From a bacterium (GTDB taxonomy: Bacteria > Bacillota > Clostridia > Christensenellales > Aristaeellaceae): DNA of 64,000 nucleotides. The position numbers were made by a program, and so were the translations under genes. Positions 33,546 through 42,727 of the stretch are shown piece after piece. How positions within the stretch are numbered: the first letter of the stretch is position 1; the number at the start of each line of letters is the position of its first letter. The notes under the pieces are model-generated. The model searched no databases and had not been told where the DNA came from. It worked only from the letters and a program-made list of their open reading frames with translations. The stretch is taken from contig JAQXJZ010000112.1 of the NCBI GenBank assembly GCA_029009515.1, positions 1 through 64,000 on the forward strand, given 5' to 3'.

Positions 33546-35036
33546 TTATTCGTCGATTTTGCGGTAGAGCTTGTAATCGCCGGTGTCCAGCACGTTTTCG
33601 TAGCCGCTGACCGGGCACTTGAGGCGGTCGGTCAGAATCCAGCGGCTCTTTCCGGTGGTTTCGGTGGTGAACCAGCCGTACTGCATGCCCATGCCGGGAT
33701 GGATCTGCTCCATGATGGGGTAGGTGCACAGGTCGGTGCGGATGGTGTTGTCGAAGGGATCATCGGCCGCTTCGTCATATTCAATGGCGGCCACCACCTC
33801 GGGCAGGCTTTCGGGCGATTCAGGATAGGCAAAGCGGTTTGCGTCCACAAACGCGCCTTCCGGGCTGAAGAGAAGCAGGCCCAGCGTTACCACGCAGCAG
33901 CCCAGCATCAGCGTGGGAATGCTGGGACGGTTGCGCGCCACCATGTAGGCAATCACCAGCCACAAGTAGGGCGCAAGGCGGCGGAAATCCTGCCAGTCAT
34001 AGGTTTCGTAGAAAAGAACGGTGAAGGCAAAGGCGGCCAGCAGCAGCGCAAAGCAGCTCATCATGGGGCCGCGGTAGCCAAAGCGCAGGCGCAGCTTACG
34101 TTCGGGCGAAAGCACCGTGCACACAAAGGTGCCCAGGCCGCAGCCGATGGTCACGCCCCAGTACAAAACGCGGAAGGCGTCCTGCATCAGGCTGTGCGTG
34201 GGGCGGATGAAGTAATCCATCAGGTTGGATTTGGCATGGCTGAGCAGCATGCGCACAAAGGTGGCGGCGTCCGGCGCGCGCAGCAGGTGATACACAAAGC
34301 CCTGCGCCTGCGGAGCGGCCGTCTGCATGCCGATGTAGCAGCAGATGAACGAAGCGATGAGCGCCGGAATGGAGAACCACACCAGCCTCCAGCCAATGCG
34401 GTAGCGGCAGAAGATGAGGATGACGGGCAGAAACAGAATGCAGTACATGGGACGGTACAGCGTGCCCATGAGGATGCACAGGATGCACAGTACCAGCATC
34501 CACACCCTGCGCTTCTCCTGGAAGCCCAGCAGGAACGTGATGTACAGAAGCACCAGCGCATAGTCGAACCACTGCGTCATGGAGGTGAGGCAGTACAGCA
34601 CGATGGGCGCGTAGCAAAGCATCAGCCCCGTCAAAAGCAGAGAGGCGGAGAGCCTGGGCTTGCGGATGAGGCAGAACACCGCCGCCGCCAGCGAGCACCA
34701 CAGCGCATTGCACAGCATGATGGTGTTGTGGCTGACGCCGAAGAGCTTTACAAACAGGCCGTAGATGAGAATGGGCCCGATGCCGGAGGTACCCATGGTG
34801 CCGATGGCGGCATTCTGCTCCAGCATGCCGTAGTAGCCGGTGGAGAAGCCATGCTCGTGCCAGCTCAGCAGCGTGCGGTAGTTGCTCAGCTCATCCATCC
34901 ACACGGGATGCGAATCCAGCGTGTTCACGCCCAGGAAGAGCGAAATCATCCACAGAAGCAGAAACGGCGAGAGGATGAACACGGCCCAGCCGATGTGGTC
35001 GGCTCTGGCGGAACTGCGCCTGAAAACATCCTTCAT
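33546..35036 (-). CDS. GT-C-like (PMT/ArnT-type) membrane glycosyltransferase, putative
   Basis: A 496-residue protein with about eleven hydrophobic segments and a C-terminal soluble tail of ~80 residues. After the first helix, HPVWMDELSNYRTLL places a W-x-D-E motif where PMT/ArnT-type GT-C enzymes have their catalytic Asp-Glu. These enzymes move sugars from polyprenyl-phosphate carriers to proteins, lipids or glycans outside the membrane. ATG 35036 is chosen because the GTG at 35084 would lengthen it into the promoter region; the RBS is weak. Promoter elements TTGCAA-17-TATATT lie upstream. The acceptor and sugar are unknown. Confidence 0.6.
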   Translation of the reverse strand: MKDVFRRSSARADHIGWAVFILSPFLLLWMISLFLGVNTLDSHPVWMDELSNYRTLLSWHEHGFSTGYYGMLEQNAAIGTMGTSGIGPILIYGLFVKLFGVSHNTIMLCNALWCSLAAAVFCLIRKPRLSASLLLTGLMLCYAPIVLYCLTSMTQWFDYALVLLYITFLLGFQEKRRVWMLVLCILCILMGTLYRPMYCILFLPVILIFCRYRIGWRLVWFSIPALIASFICCYIGMQTAAPQAQGFVYHLLRAPDAATFVRMLLSHAKSNLMDYFIRPTHSLMQDAFRVLYWGVTIGCGLGTFVCTVLSPERKLRLRFGYRGPMMSCFALLLAAFAFTVLFYETYDWQDFRRLAPYLWLVIAYMVARNRPSIPTLMLGCCVVTLGLLLFSPEGAFVDANRFAYPESPESLPEVVAAIEYDEAADDPFDNTIRTDLCTYPIMEQIHPGMGMQYGWFTTETTGKSRWILTDRLKCPVSGYENVLDTGDYKLYRKIDE

Positions 35037-35092
35037 CGTGTAAAAACACCGTCCTTTTCCAAAAGCATCGTGCCATAAAAGCACTACCTATT

Positions 35093-35121
35093 AATATATC
35101 ATATTGCCTTCGGGCTTGCAA
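35093..35121 (-). promoter_or_regulatory. Promoter of the GT-C / PopT gene run
   Basis: On the minus strand TTGCAA (35121-35116) and TATATT (35098-35093) are separated by 17 bp. The TTGCAA hexamer is palindromic and is shared with the divergent promoter. Confidence 0.55.
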
Positions 35122-35144
35122 CAATCGCGTTTTTTTGCTATGCT
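35116..35144 (+). promoter_or_regulatory. Promoter of the HAD-tmk fusion gene
   Basis: TTGCAA and TATGCT with a 17-bp spacer, 32 bp before the ATG, using the same -35 hexamer as the divergent promoter. Confidence 0.6.
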
Positions 35145-35176
35145 TTGTGCGACAATGCATGCAAAGGAGCAGCACA

Positions 35177-36460
35177 ATGAACAACTTTCCCTATGACGCT
35201 GTGGTTTTTGATCTGGACGGCACGCTGTTTGACGCGGAGGAAGGCATTGTATCCTCGGTGATTGAATCGGTGCGGGGACTGGGGCTGGAGGTGCCGCAGA
35301 ATGCGGATCTGCGCGAGGTGGTGGGCCCGCCGCTGCGCGATTCCTACCGCAATCTGCTCAATGTGCCCGAAGAACTGGTGGAAAAAGCCATGGATCTTTA
35401 CCGCGTGGATTTTTCTGCGCGCGGCATGTATCTGTACAGCGTATATCCCCATATCCGCAGCATTCTGCAAATGCTGCGCAAGGGCGGCACACATGTGGCT
35501 GTGGCCACCTCCAAGCCGCTTTGGCTGGCGCTGGATATTCTGCGCCACTTTGGCATGGAGAAGCTGTTTGACCGCATTGTGGGCGAGGTGGACGGCGCGG
35601 CCAAGCTGGGCAAGCCCGAGCTCATCCGCAGCGCCCTGCCGGATAAATACAAAAGCGCCGCCATGGTGGGCGACCGCAAGTTTGACGTAGAGGGCGCTCT
35701 GGCCAACGGCATCGATGCGGTGGCGGTTTCCTACGGCTGCGGCAGCGAGGAAGAGCTGCAGGACGCCGGCGCGACGGTGATCATCCCGGATACGGAAAGC
35801 CTGCGCGCCTATCTGTGCCCCGGTGCGGAGATTCCGCGTGGCTTCTTCCTGAGCGTGGAAGGCCCGGACGGCAGCGGCAAGACCACGCAGGTGGACCTGC
35901 TGGAAAAGAGCCTGCGCCAGTACGGCTTCAGCGTGGTGCGCACCCGTGAGCCCGGCGGCTGCGAGATCAGCGAGGACATCCGCCGCATCATTCTGGACCC
36001 CGAAAACATGGAAATGTGCGACGAGTGCGAGGCACTGCTCTACGCCGCATCCCGCGCGCAGCATGTGCATCAGGTCATCCGCCCCGCGGTGGAGCGCGGC
36101 GAACTGGTGCTGTGCGACCGCTTTGTGGACAGCTCCGTCGCCTATCAGGGCGGCGGCCGCGAGCTGGGCGTGGACATGATTCAGCAGATCAACGCGCCTG
36201 CTGTGGGCGATATGCTGCCCGACGCCACGCTGTATCTGGCCATCGATCACAAGCTGGCGCTCATGCGCCGCCTGGCCGCTTCCGAGCCCGACAGGCTGGA
36301 GCTGGCGGCGGTGGAATTCCACGGCCGCGTACAGAAGGCCTACGAGAGGCTGATTAAGGAAAACAAGAAGCGCTTCCTGGTGGTGGACGCCTCGCGCGAT
36401 ATCGAAAGCATCGCGCAGGATGCGCTGAAGGCTGTGCTTTCCAAACTTCTGGAGGATTGA
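35177..36460 (+). CDS. tmk: HAD-superfamily phosphatase fused to thymidylate kinase
   Basis: A 427-residue bifunctional protein. Residues 1-215 are a HAD hydrolase of the phosphoglycolate-phosphatase type: FDLDGTLFD with Asp12/Asp14, TSKP with the motif II/III region, and GDRKFD. Residues ~221-427 are a full dTMP kinase: P-loop VEGPDGSGKTT (227-237), REPGG, and CDRFVDSSVAYQGGGR. The kinase makes dTDP for DNA synthesis. The HAD half may hydrolyse a nucleotide or sugar phosphate. The start at ATG 35177 has AAAGGAG upstream, and mnmA follows after 3 bp. No second tmk is seen in the window, so this may be the only copy. Confidence 0.92.
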   Translation: MNNFPYDAVVFDLDGTLFDAEEGIVSSVIESVRGLGLEVPQNADLREVVGPPLRDSYRNLLNVPEELVEKAMDLYRVDFSARGMYLYSVYPHIRSILQMLRKGGTHVAVATSKPLWLALDILRHFGMEKLFDRIVGEVDGAAKLGKPELIRSALPDKYKSAAMVGDRKFDVEGALANGIDAVAVSYGCGSEEELQDAGATVIIPDTESLRAYLCPGAEIPRGFFLSVEGPDGSGKTTQVDLLEKSLRQYGFSVVRTREPGGCEISEDIRRIILDPENMEMCDECEALLYAASRAQHVHQVIRPAVERGELVLCDRFVDSSVAYQGGGRELGVDMIQQINAPAVGDMLPDATLYLAIDHKLALMRRLAASEPDRLELAAVEFHGRVQKAYERLIKENKKRFLVVDASRDIESIAQDALKAVLSKLLED

Positions 36461-36463
36461 CGT

Positions 36464-37558
36464 ATGGAGAGAGTCGTCATCGGCATGTCCGGCGGCGTGG
36501 ACAGCTCCGTCGCGGCGCTCATGCTCAAGCAGCAGGGCTACGACGTGGTGGGCGTGTTCATGAAAAACTGGGATGAGAAGGACGAAAACGGCACCTGCAC
36601 CGCCGCCGACGACTGGCGCGATGTGCAGGACGTGTGCGACACCATCGGCATTCCCTGCTACGCCGTCAATTTTGAAAAAGAATACTACGACCGCGTGTTC
36701 AGCTACTTCCTGAGCGAATACCGCCTGGGCCGCACGCCCAACCCGGATGTGCTGTGCAACCGCGAGATCAAGTTCAAAGCGTTTTTGGAGTACGCCCTCA
36801 AGCTGGGCGCGGGCCACATGGCCACCGGCCACTTCGTGCAGAAGGATGTGCGGGATGGTCACACCGTGCTTCTGCGCGGCAGCAATCCGGCCAAGGATCA
36901 GAGCTATTTTCTCTACATGCTCAAGGAAAGGCAGATTGAGCGCGCGCTGTTCCCCGTGGGTCACCTGACCAAGGACGAGGTGCGCGAGATTGCCGAGAAA
37001 AACGGCCTGATCACCAGCAAGAAGAAGGATTCCACCGGCGTGTGCTTCATTGGCGAGCGCAACTTCCGCCAGTTCCTGCAGGGCTTTTTGCCCATGCAGC
37101 CGGGCGACATGCGCACCGAGGACGGCAAAAAGGTGGGCGAGCACATCGGCCTGGCCTACTACACACTGGGCCAGCGCCGCGGCCTTGGCATTGGCGGCAG
37201 CGGCGACGGACGCAGGTGGTTTGTGATCGACAAGGATCTCAAAAACAATGTGCTGGTCGTCTCCCAGGGCGAGGACAGCCCGCGCCTCTACAGCAAATTC
37301 ACCCGTGCCAGCCAGCTGACCTGGGTGGCGGATGAAGCGCCCGCGCCGGACGGTGTGCCCTTCCGCGCAACGGCCAAGTTCCGCTACCGCCAGCCGGATC
37401 AGGCGGTGACGATCACCATCCATGGCGATGAGATGTACATCGAAGCGGATGAGCTGCAGCGTGCGGTCACGCCGGGTCAGAGCGTGGTGCTCTATCAGGA
37501 CGATGTGTGCTTGGGCGGAGGCATTGCGGAAGAGACTTCCATGCAGCCTTATGCATAA
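36464..37558 (+). CDS. mnmA: tRNA-specific 2-thiouridylase
   Basis: A 364-residue enzyme that puts sulfur on U34 of tRNA-Lys, -Glu and -Gln. The N-terminal PP-loop is [12 protein letters not shown] (residues 7-18). The two catalytic cysteines are Cys98 in [12 protein letters not shown] and Cys194 in [21 protein letters not shown] marks the central region, and a beta-barrel domain ends the protein. Length fits MnmA (~360). It begins 3 bp after the HAD-tmk stop and probably shares its transcript. A sulfur donor cysteine desulfurase is not in the window. Confidence 0.97.
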   Translation: MERVVIGMSGGVDSSVAALMLKQQGYDVVGVFMKNWDEKDENGTCTAADDWRDVQDVCDTIGIPCYAVNFEKEYYDRVFSYFLSEYRLGRTPNPDVLCNREIKFKAFLEYALKLGAGHMATGHFVQKDVRDGHTVLLRGSNPAKDQSYFLYMLKERQIERALFPVGHLTKDEVREIAEKNGLITSKKKDSTGVCFIGERNFRQFLQGFLPMQPGDMRTEDGKKVGEHIGLAYYTLGQRRGLGIGGSGDGRRWFVIDKDLKNNVLVVSQGEDSPRLYSKFTRASQLTWVADEAPAPDGVPFRATAKFRYRQPDQAVTITIHGDEMYIEADELQRAVTPGQSVVLYQDDVCLGGGIAEETSMQPYA

Positions 37559-37629
37559 GGGAAATGTGCAATATAAGGAAGATTTGCGTCAAAAAAACAA
37601 TCCAAAAACACCTTTCCGCAGGGAAGCGC

Positions 37630-37659
37630 TTGCAATCGCACGCACGATTGTCGTATAAT
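37630..37659 (+). promoter_or_regulatory. Promoter of the livJHMGF operon
   Basis: TTGCAA and a perfect TATAAT with an 18-bp spacer, 57 bp upstream of the livJ ATG. Confidence 0.8.
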
Positions 37660-37716
37660 ATTCAGCATCATTCGGATATCGTCTGAATGTTTATAGGAAC
37701 AAGGAGGAATTTGACC

Positions 37717-38841
37717 ATGAAGAAACTGGTTGCTATCGTTTTGACTCTGGCTCTCGCGATGAGCTTTGCCATCCCTGCCATGGCTGCCGACACCATCAAG
37801 ATCGGCGTTATCGGCCCCCTGACCGGCGGCGCTGCCATTTACGGCAATGCGGTTGCCAACGCTGCCAAGATTGCTGCTGATGAGATCAACGCTCTGGGCG
37901 GCATGCAGCTCGAGATCGATGCTCAGGACGACGAGCATGACCCCGAGAAGTCCATCAACGCTTACAACACCACCCTGGATAGCGGCTCCCTCGTCATCGT
38001 GGGCTGCGTTACCTCCGGCCCCTGCGCTGCTGTTGCCAGCCAGGCTTATGAAGATCGCATCTTCATGCTGACCCCCTCCGCTTCCTCTGTTGACGTCATC
38101 GCCGACAAGGACAACGTGTACCAGGTCTGCTTCACCGACCCCGCTCAGGGCGCTGCCTCCGCTGATTACATCGCCGGCAAGGGCCTGGCCAAGAAGGTTG
38201 CCGTGATCTACAACAACGGCGACGTGTACTCCACCGGCATCTACCAGACCTTCGAAGCCAAGGCTGCCGAGGTTGGTCTGGAGATCGTGGCTGTGTCCAC
38301 CTTCACCGATGACACCACTGACTTCTCCGTGCAGGTCACCGAGGCCAAGAACGCCGGCGCCGAGCTGGTCTTCCTGCCCATCTACTACACCCCCGCTTCC
38401 ATGATCCTCACCCAGGCTGCGGCCGTGGACTTCAAGCCCATCTTCTTCGGCGTGGACGGCTTGGACGGCATCCTGACCATGGAAGGCTTCGACGCTTCCC
38501 TGGCCGAGGGCGTGCTGCTGCTGACCCCCTTCTCTGCCGACGCCAAGGATGAGAAGACCCAGAACTTCGTCAAGAAGTACACCGAGCTGTACAACGACAT
38601 CCCCAACCAGTTTGCTGCTGACGCCTACGACGCTGTGTACGCTGTGTACGAGGCCATGATCGCTGGCGGCGTGACCGCTGACATGAGCCCCGAAGAAGTT
38701 TGCGAGATCATGATCGAGCAGATGCAGCAGCTGACCATCGACGGTCTGACCGGCACCATGACCTGGGCCGCCACCGGCGAAGTGAGCAAGACCCCCACTG
38801 CCGTCAAGATCGAAAACGGCGTCTACGTGGGCATGGAATAA
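37717..38841 (+). CDS. livJ: Branched-chain amino acid ABC transporter substrate-binding protein
   Basis: A 374-residue periplasmic-binding-fold protein that captures Leu/Ile/Val or related ligands. The mature domain starts IKIGVIGPLTGGAAIYG, the usual LivJ/LivK entry. The signal peptide MKKLVAIVLTLALAMSFA ends AMA-AD, a signal peptidase I type site; there is no cysteine for lipid attachment. Most Gram-positive binding proteins are lipoproteins, so this is odd. AAGGAGG precedes ATG 37717. Codon use is strongly biased toward a few codons, as in highly expressed genes. It is the first gene of livJHMGF. Confidence 0.92.
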   Translation: MKKLVAIVLTLALAMSFAIPAMAADTIKIGVIGPLTGGAAIYGNAVANAAKIAADEINALGGMQLEIDAQDDEHDPEKSINAYNTTLDSGSLVIVGCVTSGPCAAVASQAYEDRIFMLTPSASSVDVIADKDNVYQVCFTDPAQGAASADYIAGKGLAKKVAVIYNNGDVYSTGIYQTFEAKAAEVGLEIVAVSTFTDDTTDFSVQVTEAKNAGAELVFLPIYYTPASMILTQAAAVDFKPIFFGVDGLDGILTMEGFDASLAEGVLLLTPFSADAKDEKTQNFVKKYTELYNDIPNQFAADAYDAVYAVYEAMIAGGVTADMSPEEVCEIMIEQMQQLTIDGLTGTMTWAATGEVSKTPTAVKIENGVYVGME

Positions 38842-38860
38842 TCGCTGCAAAAGCGCTTCT

Positions 38861-38895
38861 TTCCGGCTCCGTCCCCAATGCGGGCGGAGCCGGAA
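38861..38895 (+). repeat. First intercistronic hairpin of liv operon
   Basis: TTCCGGCTCCG and CGGAGCCGGAA form an 11-bp perfect stem after livJ, without a U-tract, so it is more likely an mRNA-stabilising or attenuating structure than a full terminator. Confidence 0.7.
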
Positions 38896-38907
38896 AACCG
38901 TATAGCT

Positions 38908-38966
38908 TTAAGGTAACCAACGGTAGTTTAGTCGCGTGATCACCCGACTGCCGTTGATTACCTTAA
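38908..38966 (+). repeat. Long second intercistronic hairpin of liv operon
   Basis: TTAAGGTAACCAACGGTAGT pairs with ATTGCCGTTGATTACCTTAA-type sequence (CTGCCGTTGATTACCTTAA) in a stem of about 20 bp with one mismatch and a G-U pair. It lies between livJ and livH. Such structures often let the binding protein be made in excess of the permeases. Confidence 0.7.
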
Positions 38967-38994
38967 CGCATTTTCAAGAAAGGATGTGGGGAAC

Positions 38995-39879
38995 ATGATG
39001 CAATTCCTGTCCTACCTGTGCAACGGCATCAGCCTGGGCAGCGTTTACGCCATCATTGCCCTTGGATACACCATGGTTTACGGCATCGCCAAGATGCTCA
39101 ACTTCGCTCATGGCGACGTCATTATGATTGGCGCCTACATTGCCTTCTGCGCCATGCAGTACTGGGGCCTGCCGCCCATCATCTCCGTGATTGCGGCCAT
39201 GGCGGTGTGCACCGCGCTGGGCGTGACCATCGAACGCCTGGCCTACAAGCCCCTGCGCAAGGCGACCTCTCTGGCTGTGCTCATCACCGCCATCGGCATG
39301 AGCTACCTGCTGCAGAACATCGCCCTGCTGGTCTGGGGCGCCAACCCCAAGAGCTTCCCCTCTGTGGTCAAGCTGGGTTCCGTTTCCCTCGCGGGCGGCC
39401 AGCTGATCATCTCCGGCGCTGCCATCGTGACCATCGTGGCTTGCATCGTGATCATGGTGGCGCTCACCCTGTTCACCAGCAAGACCAAGATGGGCAAGGC
39501 CATGCGCGTTGTCAGCGAGGACAAGGGCGCGGCTGAACTGATGGGCATCAACGTGAACTTCACCATTTCCATCACCTTCGCCATCGGCTCCGCGCTGGCG
39601 GCCATCGCCGGCGTGCTGCTGTGCTCCGCCTATCCCACCCTGCAGCCCACCACCGGCTCCATGCCTGGCATCAAGGCATTTACCGCCGCTGTGTTCGGCG
39701 GCATCGGCTCCATCCCGGGCGCCATGGTTGGCGGCATCCTGCTGGGCGTGATTGAAATTCTGGGCAAGGCCTATGTATCCACCGAGCTGGGCGATGCGTT
39801 CGTCTTCGCCGTGCTCATCGTGGTGCTGCTGGTGAAGCCCGCCGGTCTGCTTGGCAAGACCGTGCACGAGAAAGTGTGA
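38995..39879 (+). CDS. livH: Branched-chain amino acid ABC transporter permease LivH
   Basis: A 294-residue permease with about eight hydrophobic segments. ALGYTMVYGIAKMLNFAHGDVI (split here as YGIAKMLNFAHGD) near residues 23-40 is the LivH signature. The GTG at 38986 in the ORF track is less likely than ATG 38995 or 38998. It pairs with LivM in the membrane. It follows livJ after two hairpins and precedes livM by 10 bp. Confidence 0.94.
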   Translation: MMQFLSYLCNGISLGSVYAIIALGYTMVYGIAKMLNFAHGDVIMIGAYIAFCAMQYWGLPPIISVIAAMAVCTALGVTIERLAYKPLRKATSLAVLITAIGMSYLLQNIALLVWGANPKSFPSVVKLGSVSLAGGQLIISGAAIVTIVACIVIMVALTLFTSKTKMGKAMRVVSEDKGAAELMGINVNFTISITFAIGSALAAIAGVLLCSAYPTLQPTTGSMPGIKAFTAAVFGGIGSIPGAMVGGILLGVIEILGKAYVSTELGDAFVFAVLIVVLLVKPAGLLGKTVHEKV

Positions 39880-39889
39880 GGTGAGCGGT

Positions 39890-40947
39890 ATGAAGATCAA
39901 CAAAAAACTTCTCAACAACCTCATCACCTATGGCATTGTCATCATCGCTTTCATCATCTGCCAGTCCATGGTATCCACCGGCACCATGAGCCGTTCGCTC
40001 AAGGGCCAGCTGGTGCCCATCTGCGTGTGGATTGTGATGGCCGTGAGCCTCAACCTGGTGGTTGGCGTATCCGGCGAGCTGAGCCTTGGCCACGCCGGTT
40101 TCATGAGTGTTGGCGCGTTCAGCGGCATTGTGGTTTCCACCTGGCTGCTCACCCGCTTCCAGATGGACAATGAGCCCCTGCGCCTGGTGCTGGCCATGAT
40201 CGGCGGCGGCGTGTGCGCCGGTATCGCCGGCGTGCTGATCGGCATTCCCGTTCTGCGCCTGCGCGGCGACTACCTGGCCATTGTAACCCTGGCGTTTGGC
40301 GAAATCATCCGCAACGTCATCAACTGCCTGTACATTTCCTTCGACAACGGCAAGATGCACATGGCCTTCAACAACTCCGACATCCCCGGCAAGCTGATCA
40401 TCTCCGGCCCCAAGGGCGCTGTGGGCGTGGACAAGATTGCCACCTTCGTGATGGGCTTCATCCTCATCATGTTCACGCTGTTCGTGGTTCTCAACCTCAT
40501 CAACTCCCGCTCCGGCCGCGCCATCATGGCCACCCGCGACGCGCGCATTGCCGCTGAGAGCGTGGGCATCAACGTGACCAAGTACAAGATGATGGCCTTC
40601 GTCACCAGCGCTGTGCTGGCCGGCATGGCCGGTACGCTCTACGGCCTCAACTTCTCCACCGTGGCTGCCAGCAAGTTCAAGTTTGATACTTCCATCCTTG
40701 TGCTGGTGTTCGTGGTGCTGGGCGGCATCGGCTCCATCCGCGGCTCCATCATCGCGGCTGCGCTGCTGACGGTTCTGCCCGAACTTCTGCGCGCCTTCTC
40801 CGATTACCGCATGCTGGTGTACGCCATTGTGCTCATCCTGGTCATGCTGGTCACCAACAACCCGATGCTGAAGACCCGCATGGTTTCCATCACCACGACG
40901 ATCAAACAGAAAATTGGCAGGAAAGGCGGAAAGGAGGCTGAGCAGGA

Positions 40948-40951
<4 letters not shown>
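39890..40951 (+). CDS. livM: Branched-chain amino acid ABC transporter permease LivM
   Basis: A 353-residue permease with about nine hydrophobic segments. SLNLVVGVSGELSLGHAGFM and LRLRGDYLAIVTLAFGEIIR are LivM signatures. I begin at ATG 39890, preceded by GAGGTGAGCGGT, rather than at the ORF-track start inside livH. Its stop overlaps the livG start (ATGA), indicating coupled translation. Confidence 0.94.
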
Positions 40952-41799
<848 letters not shown>

Positions 41800-41802
41800 C
41801 GA

Positions 41803-42513
41803 ATGAGCACGCTTCTGAAAGTTGACAACATTCACGTGTACTACGGCGCCATCCACGCCATCAAGGGCATTTCCTTTGAGGTGAACGAAGGCGAGATCGT
41901 CACCCTCATCGGCGCCAACGGCGCTGGCAAGTCCACCACGCTCAACACCGTGGCTGGCCTGCTCAAGCCCCGCGAAGGCTCCATCACCCTCGAAGGCAAG
42001 AGCCTGCTGGGCATTCCGGTGCACAAGCTGGTGTCCCGCGGCATGGCGCTCTGCCCCGAAGGCCGCCGCATCTTCCAGCAGATGACCGTGCGTGAGAACC
42101 TTGAAATGGGCGGATATAGCCGTCCTGCCGAGGAAATCGACGCTTCGATGGCGGACGTGTTCAGCCGCTTCCCGCGCCTCAAGGAGCGCGAAAAGCAGAT
42201 CGCCGGCACGCTGTCCGGCGGCGAGCAGCAGATGCTGGCCATGGGTCGCGCGCTCATGTCCAAGCCCAAGCTCCTCATGCTGGACGAGCCTTCCATGGGT
42301 CTGGCGCCCATTCTGGTGGAGCAGATCTTTGACATCATCAAGGAGCTGCACGAGGCTGGCACCACCATTCTTCTCGTTGAGCAGAACGCGCAGATGGCTC
42401 TGTCCATCGCCGACCGCGCTTACGTGCTCGGCACCGGTTCGATCACCATGTCCGGCAACGCTGCCGACGTGCTGGCGGACGACCGCGTGCGTGCAGCTTA
42501 TCTCGGTGGATAA
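41803..42513 (+). CDS. livF: Branched-chain amino acid ABC transporter ATP-binding protein LivF
   Basis: A 236-residue ATPase. Walker A GANGAGKST near residues 38-46, signature LSGGEQQMLAMGRAL near 135-149, and Walker B LLMLDEPSMGL follow the LivF pattern. It starts 3 bp after livG. The last codons and stop are part of a perfect 12-bp palindrome (42491-42520), and a repeat element follows at once. It closes the operon. Confidence 0.95.
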   Translation: MSTLLKVDNIHVYYGAIHAIKGISFEVNEGEIVTLIGANGAGKSTTLNTVAGLLKPREGSITLEGKSLLGIPVHKLVSRGMALCPEGRRIFQQMTVRENLEMGGYSRPAEEIDASMADVFSRFPRLKEREKQIAGTLSGGEQQMLAMGRALMSKPKLLMLDEPSMGLAPILVEQIFDIIKELHEAGTTILLVEQNAQMALSIADRAYVLGTGSITMSGNAADVLADDRVRAAYLGG

Positions 42514-42727
42514 GCTGCACGAGTGAAGGAGTGAAGCAGCGGCTTTGCCGCTGTGAAGTATGCCTTCGGCATGTGAAGTGTTCCGCTGAAGCGGAACGAT
42601 TTGATTAGATATGCAAAAAGCAGCTGGTCATGGCGATCAGCTGCTTTTTGCATATCAAACTGAAATCTTCGAGCGAAGCGAGAAACTTCATTTGCCGCAG
42701 GCAAACTTCATTTCTTCACTCCTTCAC
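42491..42727. repeat. Modular hairpin element with 14-bp terminal inverted repeats at the livF/araC junction
   Basis: A 12-bp stem GTGCAGCTTATC/GATAAGCTGCAC spans the livF stop. Then a 205-bp element (42523-42727) is bounded by GTGAAGGAGTGAAG and its exact reverse complement CTTCACTCCTTCAC. Inside are short stems CAGCGGC/GCCGCTG, ATGCC/GGCAT, GTTCCGCT/AGCGGAAC on the left, CTTCG/CGAAG and TTTGCC/GGCAAA on the right, separated by TGAAG spacers that appear inverted (CTTCA) on the right. The centre is an 18-bp perfect stem. The araC stop codon lies inside the right terminal repeat. No ORF is contained. Confidence 0.85.
42609..42655. terminator. Central bidirectional terminator of the livF/araC element
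   Basis: ATATGCAAAAAGCAGCTG and CAGCTGCTTTTTGCATAT form an uninterrupted 18-bp stem with an 11-nt loop; the internal A5/T5 tracts allow termination from either side. Confidence 0.85.

Noticed and set aside
32388-35078. 896-aa plus-strand ORF antisense to the two GT-C-like genes
   Set aside because: Same His/Gln/Ala-rich shadow signature; membrane-protein frames on the minus strand have RBSs and tight spacing.
35138-37423. 761-aa minus-strand ORF antisense to HAD-tmk and mnmA
   Set aside because: Shadow of two well-supported genes.
42523-42727. Possible CRISPR array or insertion sequence
   Set aside because: Spacers are not uniform in length, repeats are inverted about a centre, and no transposase is encoded; a hairpin-type repeat element fits better.
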